Shown: positions 39,853-50,199, counted from the first letter of the stretch. The stretch: 64,000 nucleotides of DNA from Yarrowia lipolytica (GCF_001761485.1 NC_090773.1:496001-560000); one strand, 5' to 3'. Notes: generated by a model not told the origin, from the sequence alone. Numbers and translations: made by a program.

Positions 39853-41019
39853 CTACTTCCACAAATCACCACCAGTCATCTCCTTGTCTTGTTCACTCTG
39901 TTTCTTCTCATAAACCTCTAGCTCCTTCAACAGGTCGTCTCGAGACTGCTTGAAGCTCCGCACAAACTCAGCGTTGCCAGCAAAGATACGCTCCTTGTAC
40001 CCCTCTGCCTTGCTATACTCCTTCTTCCTCATAGACACGTCAAACAGTCCAGCCAGACAGCTGGGTTCGTTCATTTCGGCTCCCAGTCCAAACCAGTGGC
40101 CAGCCATGGTCACATCGTCAAAATAATACAGCTCCAGGTTGCCCAGAGGAGCAAAACTGTCGAAAAACCCCTTACTAGCGGCCTCTCGGTAGTGGAATCG
40201 CGCCCGAGGGTAGTCACTAACTTCAGACGCCATTTGGCCCAGATAGAAATGCACGTCTGGATGATCCTTGGCTCCTCCCATGGAAATGCAATTGTCAAAC
40301 GCCAGTCGGGCCTCCGCCAGCTCGTAGTTCTGGAAGGCCACGATTCCAATGCCTCGGAAACATTCGGCCTGTGTGGAAGCAGCCACCGCTGAAGAGTCGC
40401 CAGCCAGAAGTTCGGCACACTTGGAATACAGCTCGGCAGCCTTGTCCACTTTGCCGACAAGGAACGCCACGTCGCCGGAGATCTTTAAGGCCAGAGGAAA
40501 CTCATTTTTACTAAGTTCCATCAGCAATTTCTGGGCATGCTCAATATCTTCAGGAGAGTACTCGAGGTCTACAGCCGAGTCCAAATTACCAGATGCCTTG
40601 GCCTGCTCGTATTTAGCAGTAGCAGTAAGAATCTCACCGGCCAAAGTAGCGATAGCCATATGATTGCCCATCTCCGCAGCTGTTTCCAGTACACTGTGTT
40701 CCAGGGCGAGTCCATGGGGACTGATTGTGCGGGTCTGCTTTCTGTGGGATGCCAGAATCTTTTGCAGACTCAGCAGATCCTGTCCTGTCACCTTTTTGGG
40801 AACGCTAGTGTCGTCGTAGCAGCTCTGGTATGTCTTCATGACATCAGCATAACTCAATGGCACCTTGTGTTGAAACAGGTAGTTTCTTAGGGTATTTTTT
40901 TTCGGCAGTACTTCCTCAAGAGGCGGCCTTGTCTTCGATTCAGAAGACATGGCTCGATATTGCAGAGCTAGGAGCCCTGATAAGCGGGTCACCATTCGGG
41001 TGTTGTGTATTCTGAGCAT
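39853..41019 (-). CDS. MSS2: Mss2-like mitochondrial TPR protein for Cox2 export
   Basis: A 388-residue protein with an N-terminal basic, hydroxylated presequence (about residues 1-25; alternative Met at 9 and 24). A conserved L-P-K-K-N-T-L-R-N-Y-L-F-Q-H segment follows, then tetratricopeptide/Sel1-like helical repeats. It aligns by eye with baker's yeast Mss2: P-K-K-x-T near the start, L-G-N-L-E-L-Y-Y-F in the last third, then W-F-x-x-G and G-L/F-F-D. Family role: Mss2 is a peripheral matrix-side protein of the inner membrane required for export of the C-terminal tail of Cox2 and hence for cytochrome oxidase assembly. It is divergently paired with a second mitochondrial gene (L2HGDH-like). 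Confidence 0.85.
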   Translation of the reverse strand: MLRIHNTRMVTRLSGLLALQYRAMSSESKTRPPLEEVLPKKNTLRNYLFQHKVPLSYADVMKTYQSCYDDTSVPKKVTGQDLLSLQKILASHRKQTRTISPHGLALEHSVLETAAEMGNHMAIATLAGEILTATAKYEQAKASGNLDSAVDLEYSPEDIEHAQKLLMELSKNEFPLALKISGDVAFLVGKVDKAAELYSKCAELLAGDSSAVAASTQAECFRGIGIVAFQNYELAEARLAFDNCISMGGAKDHPDVHFYLGQMASEVSDYPRARFHYREAASKGFFDSFAPLGNLELYYFDDVTMAGHWFGLGAEMNEPSCLAGLFDVSMRKKEYSKAEGYKERIFAGNAEFVRSFKQSRDDLLKELEVYEKKQSEQDKEMTGGDLWK

Positions 41020-41550
41020 TGGTTGTGTCTTGAAAAGCGAGTGTTTCCGGAATGTGATGCAAAATGTGAATCTCCAAGTCGTGTTTGGTCGGAATAGCCT
41101 TTGATCTCGTATTTATGAGTCGTCTAGAGCTCAATATCAGCTGTCTTGTCGGGTTTTCAAAAACAGAGAATTTCAGTCGAGTCTGATTTAGACCTGCATG
41201 TCGGAACTTTGTGAGAAGCACACGACGACATTACCCTTAGAGACGTACTACAGTACTGTACAGTAGCTACTACGAGAGCACAGTAGGTAACTATAATTAG
41301 ACATGTGAAACACTTGTGACAGTTCACGACTTGTCTCAATATCAACTGCACTGTTTGCACATCCTATGCTATTCATATATTATGTACTTGTACTTCACAG
41401 ATGATGTAGTTTCTCTACTAATATGTCAACCATTATTTTCATGTTACTTACCTTTTCTATTAAACATTTCTCCTGACAACCCTCCCATCTCATGCACCCC
41501 ACCCCAGCCCGCAACCTACGGTACACACACATCAAGACGACACAGAAGAG
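41020..41550. promoter_or_regulatory. Shared divergent promoter of MSS2 and L2HGDH genes
   Basis: A 531-nt spacer between two divergent genes for mitochondrial proteins. It contains a TACTTGTA near 41381 and little else that can be recognised. Confidence 0.45.
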
Positions 41551-42756
41551 ATGATCTCGAGACAGCTCATACGTCACGTGAATGGAGGGGCCGCCAGATT
41601 CACCCCCTCTTTACACATAAAGAGCTTTTCTTCCACCCCGGCCCGTTCAGCCGACTTTTCGCACACCATCATTGGAGGAGGAGTGGTGGGTTTGGCCGTG
41701 GCAGCAAGTCTGGCCAAACAGAGCCCAAGCAACTCGGTTCTGCTGGTGGAGCGAAACCCGGCAGTAGGCATGGAAACTTCGAGCCGAAACTCCGAGGTCA
41801 TTCACGCTGGCATCTATTATCCGCCAGAATCGCTGCGTACAGAGTTGTGTATTCGAGGCAAGGAGCTCATTTACAGCACTGCTCAGGAGGCCGGAGTTGA
41901 TCTTAAGAACTGTGGCAAATGGATTGTGGCGCAAAATGACGACGAATTGAGCTACTTGGAGAAAATGCATGAGCGGGTCTCGGCTTTGGGGGTGCCTATC
42001 GAGTGGGTATCAGATGCCGACAGAAAGAGGCTTGAACCAGACGTCAAGGCAACCGCGGGAGCTCTCAATTCACCCACCACGGGCATCATTTCGGCTCACT
42101 CGCTCATGCTATATTTAGAGGGCGAATTTGAAAATAATGGAGGCACTATTGCGTTGCTATCTGATGTCACTGGTCTGGAGTACAAGAACAACGAGTACCT
42201 TTTGACAGTGGAAAGTGAAGGTGAAAAGTCGGAAATTACCTCCGCCGCAGTAGTCAACTCTGCCGGCCTTGCGGCGCCCAAAATCTCAAACATGCTGCTT
42301 CCCGAGGACCGTCATGTCACTGCTTACTACGCCAAAGGTAACTACTTCTCATATTCTGCCTCCAAGCCCCATACTAACAGACTCGTCTACCCCTGTCCCA
42401 GCTCTCAGGCTTCTCTCGGCACGCATTTGACGCTTGATCTTGGTGGCAGAATCAAGTTTGGACCAGATCTGGAATGGGTGGACTCACCAAATGATCTCCA
42501 GGTCAACGGATCTAGGCTTGATGAGGTCTATGAGGCTGTCACGACATATCTTCCGACCGTGGAGAGGCAGCATTTGCAGGCAGACTATGCTGGTATTCGG
42601 CCTAAAATCACTGGCCCTGACCAAAAGGGCGTTTTCCAAGACTTTGTCATTCGTCAGGAGGACGATTTCCCTGGCTTCATCAACCTACTCAACATTGAGT
42701 CCCCTGGCCTCACCTCTTCCATGGCCATTGGAGAGAAGGTTGCCAAGATGGTGTAA
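41551..42756 (+). CDS. L-2-hydroxyglutarate dehydrogenase-like FAD oxidoreductase
   Basis: A 401-residue flavoprotein of the DAO family. Residues 1-33 form a basic, Ser/Arg-rich mitochondrial presequence. The FAD-binding dinucleotide motif I-G-G-G-V-V-G-L-A follows at about 41-49. The E-R-N-P-A-V-G-M-E-T-S-S-R-N-S-E-V-I-H-A-G block (about 71-92) and the I-Y-Y-P-P-x-S-L-R-T-x-L-C segment are the hallmark of L2HGDH. The C-terminal I-N-L-L-N-I-E-S-P-G-L-T-S-S end is also conserved in the family. It oxidises L-2-hydroxyglutarate, a by-product of malate dehydrogenase, to 2-oxoglutarate, passing electrons to the respiratory chain in mitochondria. Baker's yeast lacks this gene, whereas it is usual in obligately respiratory yeasts and animals. 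Confidence 0.9.
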   Translation: MISRQLIRHVNGGAARFTPSLHIKSFSSTPARSADFSHTIIGGGVVGLAVAASLAKQSPSNSVLLVERNPAVGMETSSRNSEVIHAGIYYPPESLRTELCIRGKELIYSTAQEAGVDLKNCGKWIVAQNDDELSYLEKMHERVSALGVPIEWVSDADRKRLEPDVKATAGALNSPTTGIISAHSLMLYLEGEFENNGGTIALLSDVTGLEYKNNEYLLTVESEGEKSEITSAAVVNSAGLAAPKISNMLLPEDRHVTAYYAKGNYFSYSASKPHTNRLVYPCPSSQASLGTHLTLDLGGRIKFGPDLEWVDSPNDLQVNGSRLDEVYEAVTTYLPTVERQHLQADYAGIRPKITGPDQKGVFQDFVIRQEDDFPGFINLLNIESPGLTSSMAIGEKVAKMV

Positions 42757-42914
42757 CGGTAACACTAGAGACATTTAGACTGTATTACTAGAGAGAGAAC
42801 GACCCTCTATGATTACTGAGCACTACTCTTTTGGTATGCTGATCACGAATAACAAGTTTTAGTTCAAAAGAGACATAATGATGTCTGTCTCAGTTCGTTA
42901 TATACATGCTATGA

Positions 42915-43865
42915 TTACTCTGTTCGGCCTGGGAGCTCTGCCAGTTTTGTAGGTCGGGGGAACTCAGTAAAATAGTCTGCTGTAAGAGCTTCCTCGCAGG
43001 ACACTCGATCTGCCGGGTTGAGTTCCGTCATGGCCTGGAACAGCTCCAGACCATTTTCCGTAGCTGCCGAAAACCGCATCTTCAGCTCCTGCACTGAGGG
43101 ATGAGGGTACTTGTTGACAGTTTTGGGGTAAGCAGGTAGAGATGTCAATCCAGGCCACTCCTCCTCTGTCGGTGTACCAAACGCCCGGAAAGTCTTGTCG
43201 ATCTGGTCTATGTCGTCTTCTCCAGGACAGTACGGTAATCTGAGCATGAGTTCTGCAAAAATCAGTCCTAACGACCATACGTCAACCGCAGGGGTGTAAT
43301 ATCGAGCTCCAAACAGCAACTCCGGTGCTCGGTACCATCGAGTAACCACAGTGGGGGTCATTTTGTCCTTGGGGTTGGGCATCTGACGAGCCAGACCGAA
43401 ATCGGCAATCTTCAGTTCTCCAGTGGGCGAGATCAACAAGTTATTGGGTTTGAGATCTCGGTGTAGAATCTGCAGACGATGACAGTGGTGCAGTCCACGA
43501 GTGGCCATGAGCATCCAGGCCTTTACATCTCCCAGACGGAACAGAATCTTTGTATCTTTGATGAGTCCTTCCAGATCGGTAGGCAGGAACTCCAAGACCA
43601 TGGACAGTCTGGGTCCGGCTGTGAACACGTCAATGAGCTCGATAACGTTGGCGTGGCGAATCTCCTGCAGAAACTTGATTTCTCTGATGGCCGACATGTC
43701 CACTCCGTCCTTGAACTCGCCTTCTTTGATTTGCTTAATGGCGATTTTCCGATCTGTCTTCACCTGTTTGCCCACGTACACCACGGCGAAAGTTCCTTCT
43801 CCGACCTTTTTGTCCTTGGTGTATTTTGCCATGACGGCGTCGTTCATTTTTTGCGCCAAATCCAT
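42915..43865 (-). CDS. KIN28: Cyclin-dependent kinase Kin28/CDK7, TFIIH kinase
   Basis: A 316-residue CDK. Features: glycine loop G-E-G-T-F-A-V-V-Y (22-30), K44, HRD with D137, DFG with D155, and T-loop K-M-T170-P-T-V-V-T-R-W-Y. T170 aligns with the activating threonine of human CDK7. The G-V-D-M-S-A-I-R-E helix takes the place of the PSTAIRE helix and is the CDK7-type variant. Family role: with cyclin H (Ccl1) and Mat1 (Tfb3) it phosphorylates Ser5 of the RNA polymerase II CTD during initiation. It is convergent with the L2HGDH gene (158 nt apart) and in tandem with the next minus-strand gene. No intron is needed. Confidence 0.93.
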   Translation of the reverse strand: MDLAQKMNDAVMAKYTKDKKVGEGTFAVVYVGKQVKTDRKIAIKQIKEGEFKDGVDMSAIREIKFLQEIRHANVIELIDVFTAGPRLSMVLEFLPTDLEGLIKDTKILFRLGDVKAWMLMATRGLHHCHRLQILHRDLKPNNLLISPTGELKIADFGLARQMPNPKDKMTPTVVTRWYRAPELLFGARYYTPAVDVWSLGLIFAELMLRLPYCPGEDDIDQIDKTFRAFGTPTEEEWPGLTSLPAYPKTVNKYPHPSVQELKMRFSAATENGLELFQAMTELNPADRVSCEEALTADYFTEFPRPTKLAELPGRTE

Positions 43866-44163
43866 GGTGTATTGCGATGTGTGTGTCGTGACAGATGTTG
43901 ATATGGATCAATATTGATGTTGGTGCTATGCAGTTGGTGCTCTTTTAAGGTTGGCTGCATGCATTTAACAATAACGTCAACTAATATATTTAGTATATAA
44001 ACTAAATCTGTATATGTACATACTGTAATTGCGAAATGGTGACATTTCACACAGTAGAAATACTTGTACTGTAGAATATAATAGACACAATAAGTTAATA
44101 CATAAATTATAACACCGTGAAGCTTCCTTTAAGGCTTGTTGGTAATGCTGACCCTTCAACCAT

Positions 44164-45408
44164 CTACGCCTCTGGCTTGTTGGTAACATCAACTCGTTCA
44201 GAAGAGTTGACAAATGGCTTGGTGATGAAATGAGCGAAGGGATAGTTTGCAGAGGTTCTAATAGGATCATCTCGTTTAATGATGCCCATCTCAATTTGTC
44301 GTTCAATCAGTTGATCCAAGTAAACCACCAGATAGTCTCGGATCATTGGATAGTTCTTGTACTTGATGATATCCTCGGGGGCCTCGAACATGACCTTTTT
44401 GATGATGGAGGGCACAAAGGGCTCATCCTTCATGTCACAGATCTTGTAGTAGACTGGGTGGTTCGTGAAAATGATGGCTCTGGACTTTGGTAGTCTTCGT
44501 AGAGTTTGACGTTCCACTCGGACCACAAAGTTCTCATAGGGCACCTGTCTGACGGTTTCTTCGGTGTGCTTATCGTTATAAACATGAGAAACATCGAGGT
44601 TGTAGTCCCAGGAGACATACCAGGAGGCTCTCTCAACTGGTTCGTTGACCTTCATTCGTCCAAAGTACCGTTCCATAGAGGGCATGAGTTTCTCCTTGTA
44701 GTAGGGAACAGGCTCATGAATGACATTGAGATGCTTGCCGATCTTTGTCTGGATGGAAAAGGAGCCTCCGGGGAAGGGCACTTCAGCAGCCACCAGATAA
44801 TGACGTCCGTCATCCCGTTTCTGGACAACGTAGTAGTCTTCTTTGGTGAGCTTGGAAAGCAAGTGGAGAGGATGATCGGCTTTGAGATCGATGGTTTCTT
44901 TGGTGACATGATTGACAACTGTCGATATGCCAGTCATAGTGAACAGCTTTGGGTATCGATGTACGAGATGTTCGACGACTGTGTCCAGCAGCTCCTGGCA
45001 CGCCAGTTCTGACTCTGGAAGCCAGTCACAAGCTGCAGTACCGTTCTTTTCGTTGAGCCGCTGCTTTTCCTGCAGATAGCGCACATACCATTTATCCATG
45101 TCGATCCAGTGGTTGATGTCCAGCTTGAAAATCGACATGGTTTGGTGATAAGGCCAACGGAAGGGTCTCCAAGGTCTATCATCATAGGTAGCAACCTGTT
45201 CAGGAGTGATGTCCAGAGGAGTAGGCAACGGGCAGGGCTCCTCAACTCCGAGAGTCGAGGTCTTTTCGGACAAGTGAGCAGAGAGAGGATTGGTGCCCTT
45301 CTCTAGGTTGTGGGACAGTCTTCGGACCACGGTTCTGCGTCTAGAGGGAGACCATGCTAGGACAGAGACAACTGCCAAAAAGGCAGCCAGAGCGAGATAT
45401 TCAATCAT
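44164..45408 (-). CDS. DUF3445 / HRQ-family protein with N-terminal membrane anchor
   Basis: A 414-residue protein. Residues about 3-20 form one hydrophobic helix followed by Arg-rich sequence, as in an ER signal anchor. The body contains R-P-F-R-W-P-Y-H-Q-T-M (about 81-91), a W-I-D-M-D segment, and a V-E-R-Q-T-L-R-R-L-P-K-S block followed by I-I-F-T-N-H. These match the family called DUF3445 or HRQ, whose bacterial members include the heme-dependent oxidative N-demethylase alpha subunit. In fungi the function is not established. The cytochrome P450 reductase gene lies about 6 kb to the right, but no functional link is shown. A TATA box lies about 62 nt upstream of the ATG. Confidence 0.75.
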   Translation of the reverse strand: MIEYLALAAFLAVVSVLAWSPSRRRTVVRRLSHNLEKGTNPLSAHLSEKTSTLGVEEPCPLPTPLDITPEQVATYDDRPWRPFRWPYHQTMSIFKLDINHWIDMDKWYVRYLQEKQRLNEKNGTAACDWLPESELACQELLDTVVEHLVHRYPKLFTMTGISTVVNHVTKETIDLKADHPLHLLSKLTKEDYYVVQKRDDGRHYLVAAEVPFPGGSFSIQTKIGKHLNVIHEPVPYYKEKLMPSMERYFGRMKVNEPVERASWYVSWDYNLDVSHVYNDKHTEETVRQVPYENFVVRVERQTLRRLPKSRAIIFTNHPVYYKICDMKDEPFVPSIIKKVMFEAPEDIIKYKNYPMIRDYLVVYLDQLIERQIEMGIIKRDDPIRTSANYPFAHFITKPFVNSSERVDVTNKPEA

Positions 45409-45468
45409 GTTTTGGGTGGTGTTGCAGTGTTGGTGGGTACAGACCCCAGCTCCTGACTCTTTGACACA

Positions 45469-45476
45469 CTTATATA
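45469..45476 (-). promoter_or_regulatory. TATA box of the DUF3445 gene
   Basis: TATATAAG on the minus strand, 61-68 nt before the ATG at 45408. Confidence 0.6.
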
Positions 45477-46617
45477 CATGTCTGTCACTAGTTTATCGGG
45501 GTCTATCTAAGCCATACTATCAAACGGAAATGTTTGCCCTTTTGGGATGTGGGGATAAGGTGTGTGCTATGACTTTGAAGAAGCAGATATAGATACTGAG
45601 ATAAATAGATAAGCGAATGTACTGTACATACATAGTTGGTGCAAGCAACACTACCATTAAATATCACTCTGGTTAGGCACGTATACACATGGGATCTCTC
45701 ACCTCGCGTAGCAACTCTTTAACCCACCTAGATTCGCTATCTCCACGCTACTGGTACTACAAGTAGTAGCTTATCAAACTCTGGAGTGTAAGACACAGGC
45801 AAGCAGCGGTTTGAAAGCCTGCTCTAGAGCTCCTAAAGGGGCAAAAGTATGCCATGAGGTCGTCCACACGAGGTGGTGTGATCTGTCGTCGTAGAGCAGT
45901 AGGCGAGATCGTTCGAGTGGAGGAACGGACCAGATGGCACAATGTGAAGAACAAGCAGAATGAAAGCACAGGGGTTTATGTTTCTGCAACGGTAGCAACA
46001 AGAGTTCATTCTACAAGTATGTACTGTACAAGAATGTTCTCAAGCGCTAAAATCATTTGCAGCATACTATGGTCCGTTAGTTTCATTTTTCTTGTCGCTG
46101 CACCTCTTTTCTATACAACCTGCCAAGATAAAGATCATTGTCCACACGATATCACACTTTAATAATCCGCACCGTCAGTTGCGCCAGGCATGCGCCAGGT
46201 TGTAGATAGGGCAACTTTACGCTTGGACTAGTGTGGATGAAATGAAGAGTATCAATGTAGTGTGATTGCAGTATTGACCATCTTGTTACTCACGTGACTG
46301 TTGCTGTCCATAACCCATAGTCCATACTGAATCAGCTGTTCACGTTGTTCACTTGTACATACGAGAACGGGTATTGGGAATCCCCTCCGGTCACATGAAC
46401 AGATCATGAGATATGACGGTCACAGATTGGGTGATCGATACCGGCTATCGCAGGCGAAACAATCGAATGTCCACTGTACAAATAAGAGTACGATAGTATC
46501 GTATGTGCGAAACTGGCAACAAGGCTGAAAAAAGAATTTTATCTGACCCACGCGAGCATTTTGAACATCACACTATCATCTTGGACACAACAAAGGCGTA
46601 TCACAAAGAATGGCAGG

Positions 46618-46691
46618 AAGACCTGTATCGTACCAAGACCCATATCATACCAAGACCCTATCATACTAAGACCCGTATCGTACCAAGATCC
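46618..46691 (+). repeat. 17-nt tandem repeat, about 4.4 units
   Basis: Units AAGACCTGTATCGTACC, AAGACCCATATCATACC, AAGACCCTATCATACT (16 nt), AAGACCCGTATCGTACC, then a partial AAGATCC. A short diverged minisatellite in intergenic DNA. Confidence 0.85.
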
Positions 46692-47280
46692 AGCTTCTCC
46701 GTATCATGGTCTAATACATACTTGACCTCTCACGGTTTCACAGTTCCTAATGTTTATATACAGTAAGACAGAATGTCCGACACTCGGTAAGGAATAATCT
46801 CGTAATTCCAATTTCCAAAATAGCGTTTCCAGAAACCAGTCGAGAACTCCAGCTAGCGCAGGCTTTGCATTGCTCTAGTCACACTTGTAGAGAAACGGCT
46901 CCGTAGGATTAAAAAGCTGTTCCTACAATAATAATGTGACATGTACAATACAGAACAAGACTGGATGGGACATGCGGTGGTTTATATATGCGCATGCAAA
47001 AATAGAGTTGGTTGGGACTTTCGGTAGGGTGACTTTCAGACTGGAATTTTCGAGGGGAGAAGGGATGGGCAGTGAGACTCACACGACTAGTATTTGTGGT
47101 GGCTCCAGAAGAAATATAGCTGCTTTGCGACGTGGAATTCTCCGATATCAAACCTCTTCGTTTCTGTCACCTCTCTACCACCCACAAGTGCACTTAGTAC
47201 TTCCCCAGTCAAGTACATCTGAGAACTCCCAACTACGCTTCACTAAAACACTCTATTCAATTCAACATCTACAAATTACG

Positions 47281-48228
47281 TCAGGGGTCGTACTCGAGAG
47301 AACCGTCAATCTGGCCCCAGAACTCCTCAACGAAAGCCTTTTGTTCGGCCTCGGGGGCAGATCGCACAGCAAGATACTTTCGAGAGTCCACGGGAGGGTT
47401 CCAGACTCCCTTGTTGCCCCCAGCAACAAAGCCTCCTGCCTCCTTAAGGATGACCCAGCCGGCACACACGTCCCAGGCCCAGCAGCCGCCCTCCCAGTAG
47501 GCATCCAGGTAGCCTGCGGCGACAGCCGAAAAGTTCATGGCGGCGGAACCGAGAGATCGGAAGCCGTGGCAGAATCCGGCACCGTCATGGCCTCCAGATA
47601 GGTTTCGGAAGGTGGCACACTTGGTGTCAAAGTTGTTGCCCACACGGTCGGAGCCCCACTCAATTCCAATGATTGAGGACTGCAGAGTAAGTTTTTGGGC
47701 AGGCTTTTTGAGGGGAAGAGCAGCCTTGATAGGGGAGTCGGTGGCAGCGTTGGTGATGAGGTAGGAGCCCTTATCCTTGACTCCGGTGTACAAATGGTCC
47801 AGGAAGGGGTTGTAGATGACTCCAACCACGGGCTCCTTGTCAATTGACAGGCCCAGAGAAGTGCAGGCGTAAGGGAATCCGTGGATGAAGTTGGTGGTAC
47901 CGTCAATAGGGTCCACAATGAAGGTGGGGGCGTCCGACAGAGCAGCATTGTCGCCCCCGGAGAAGGACTCCTCGCCCATGAACTTGAAATCGGGGAAAGC
48001 TGTTGACAGCTTCTCTCGAATCATGTCTTCCACGGCCTTGTCGGTTTCCGTAACGAGATCCACGGCTGTGTTAGTAGAGACTCTGCCATGTCTGGTTTAG
48101 CCTTGCTACTCACCATTCTTCTTATCCTCAAAGACTGCGGTTCCGGTCTTTTCCTTGATAATAGCTCCGGCCTTGAGAGCCACGTCGGTGAGCACAGATT
48201 CAATATGGGTCAAGTCGGCGTTGGACAT
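47281..48228 (-). CDS. INM1: Inositol monophosphatase (two exons)
   Basis: The coding exons are 48228-48114 (38 codons plus one base) and 48065-47281, giving 299 residues. The 48-nt intron starts GTGAGT and ends CTAACACAG. Splicing makes K-K-N-A-V-D-L-V-T-E-T-D, the expected family start. Metal-binding and catalytic motifs are intact: G-E-E-S (E70), D90-P-I-D93-G-T-T-N-F and W-D237-V-C-A-G. Family role: Li+-sensitive, Mg2+-dependent dephosphorylation of inositol monophosphates in inositol recycling and synthesis. Some fungal relatives act on quinate-pathway or other sugar phosphates, so the exact substrate is inferred. Without the first exon the frame starts at a GTG, which shows that the upstream exon is needed. 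Confidence 0.93.
48066..48113 (-). other. INM1 intron
   Basis: 48-nt intron, phase 1, donor GTGAGT, branch/acceptor CTAACACAG. It shares the compact 3' end with the SSN8 intron. Confidence 0.92.
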
Positions 48229-49098
48229 TGTGTGTGGTTGCAGTAGAGTTGTAAGACGAACCAAGACTGATGTCTATGCACGTGGATTAAGTTGGTTGAG
48301 CTTGAGTTGCAAGGAAGTGGACAATGGAGCCCATGCTTACTTTGTAGCTATTGTGATGTACGTGGTGTCCATATGTCTGTAGATATGTTACAACACAATC
48401 GACTTTATCAACATGTGCATAATAGATTTATTGCTGCTCAGCTGTCTCAATAGACTGTGCTGGTCCATCACTTGTGACAGATCAGTGTACAGTAGCTGCA
48501 TATGCTGTACCCCGTATTTACTCAGTCAATACAGATGGTGGTGCACACTACAAGTAGCCATGTGTAGACAGGCCTCAATAGACGAGTGTGGTTCATTGCT
48601 GTAGCGACATAGACATTCCCCATTGAATTGTTCTTTTTGAAGTTCCTCAAAGATGTGCACAGTTGGTGGTCTGTTAACAGTGTTTGGTTGTAGTGTCCAC
48701 CGTGAAACCCATCCAAACTCCTCACCCCTTTCTTTCATACCAACTACAAGTAGTTTCAGAGCAACCATCGCGTCATGGCGAATCTTACGAGTTTATCAAA
48801 CTCCCTAGAATGCACTTCTATGATACAGTAGCTACAGTACGACCACAATTGCAATACAAAGTTCGTATATATATATATATATATATATTGGTAAGCTATT
48901 CTTGTACTGTTGCGTACAGTACAGTATGTACTTGAACACTTCTTTCGTTGTCCCAACTCAGCATTTACGGCGCAATAATCTTTCCAGCCAAAATTCGAAC
49001 TCCCAACAGACGCGTAAACTTGCCGCCTTTCACCTGCAGCTTACCAATTAATCGCCAACGCGATACGCGAAACCTGACATTTGCACCAGAATACAACC
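48229..49098. other. Divergent intergenic, INM1 to NSE3
   Basis: About 0.87 kb. It contains CTACAAGTAG elements near 48549 and 48742 and a (TA)11 tract at 48866-48888. No further gene was recognised. Confidence 0.45.
48866..48888. repeat. (TA)n microsatellite
   Basis: Eleven uninterrupted TA units plus one T, about 210 nt upstream of the NSE3 ATG. Likely length-variable between strains. Confidence 0.9.
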
Positions 49099-50199
49099 AT
49101 GCGACGACCTGGAGAAGCACTACGGAATAACGCCCGGGCCAAGCGGCAAATCGTGGATGATGATGATGACGATGACGAGTACCCTCCCGTTAAGGGCGAG
49201 CAGGGCAACGACGGCATGGGAGGTGGAGACCAAGACTATGATTACGGAGATGACAACGACGACGACGAGGAAGAAGACTCCAAGGAGAATGTCGGCCGAG
49301 CCAAGCGGGAACGTGACGTGAATGGAGACGGCGGAGGAGTCATTCATGATCGAGCCACAAAGGAGCTCATCAGATACATGGTAGGAGCTCATTCTCAGGG
49401 CAGGATCATCACCCGAGAGAAGTTGGAGGGTCTGATGATCAATGTCAAGCTGTTTGACGAGAAGGAGAGCCGAAAGGGCCAAAAGCTGAGCGCGGCGCTG
49501 GAAAAGTGCGTTCCGTACTTGAGAAACGTATTTGGATACAGTATTGTGCGGTTCGACAAGACCTTTCTGTTGGACCCTGCTGTTGTTGATTTCAAGGACA
49601 AAGAATTCGTGCTGCAGACATGTCTTCCTCCCGTGTATAACGAAGCCAACGGTAGCGACTACGCACGTGCCCCTGTTTCTGATGAGGTTATGATGGCCTA
49701 TGTTGTGGCATGTCTTGCAGGTCTGGTGGTCAATATGGGGGTGGCTGACTACCCCGTCTTGAGTCAGTACGTAACTTCTGTGGGGCTGGGCCAGTGTTTA
49801 CACAAGGGCAAGCTCAAGGGTGCCGATGAGATGATTGGACTGTTGTGCAAAAACGACTATCTCAACCTCTTCCCTATAGGTGGTGCCGCCCTGCCCATGG
49901 CCAAGAAGGAGGTGGGCGCGGCCAAGCCCTCTGCCAAGAACGTGGTCATCAAGGACTGCAAGGATCTGGGTCTGGGCCATCGCGATCCAGAGAAGGCTGA
50001 GATTGCCCTGGGGCCAAAAATGTACTACGAGTTCAACACCCTGGCGGTGCTCTCGGTGTTCGAGACAATCAACGGTGAACCCGTAAAGGGCGGTCTGGAA
50101 AAGAAGATCAAGCGTTGCTGTTTTGGCGGTCCTGCACTAGAAGAGCAGGAGGGCGCCGAAGGCGCGGAAGAGGAGGTGGAACAGTTTTCTGAACAGTGA
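49099..50199 (+). CDS. NSE3: Nse3-like MAGE-domain subunit of Smc5/6
   Basis: A 366-residue protein from the ATG at 49099; the frame upstream only has non-ATG codons. The N-terminus (about 15-60) is an Asp/Glu-rich disordered stretch with a run of seven Asp. From about residue 80 comes a MAGE homology domain: E-L-I-R-Y-M-V-G-A-H, I-T-R-E-K-L, A-L-E-K-C-V-P-Y-L-R-N-V-F-G-Y, then Y-V-V-A-C-L and a winged-helix second half ending near residue 335. The tail is acidic. Family role: Nse3 with Nse1 and Nse4 forms the DNA-binding bridge of the Smc5/6 complex used in recombinational repair. The match is on the MAGE pattern; fungi usually have a single MAGE protein, and that is Nse3. Confidence 0.85.
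   Translation: MRRPGEALRNNARAKRQIVDDDDDDDEYPPVKGEQGNDGMGGGDQDYDYGDDNDDDEEEDSKENVGRAKRERDVNGDGGGVIHDRATKELIRYMVGAHSQGRIITREKLEGLMINVKLFDEKESRKGQKLSAALEKCVPYLRNVFGYSIVRFDKTFLLDPAVVDFKDKEFVLQTCLPPVYNEANGSDYARAPVSDEVMMAYVVACLAGLVVNMGVADYPVLSQYVTSVGLGQCLHKGKLKGADEMIGLLCKNDYLNLFPIGGAALPMAKKEVGAAKPSAKNVVIKDCKDLGLGHRDPEKAEIALGPKMYYEFNTLAVLSVFETINGEPVKGGLEKKIKRCCFGGPALEEQEGAEGAEEEVEQFSEQ

Larger units (their letters stand above)
45409..47280. other. Intergenic, DUF3445 promoter and 3' side of INM1
   Basis: About 1.9 kb. It contains TACTGGTACTACAAGTAG near 45748-45765 and a 17-nt minisatellite at 46618-46691. Open frames 45854-46162 and 46503-46766 show no recognisable family. Confidence 0.45.

Noticed and set aside
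46936-47601. 221-codon plus-strand frame overlapping the 3' part of INM1
   Set aside because: The overlapping half mirrors the phosphatase gene; the rest has no family features or promoter evidence.
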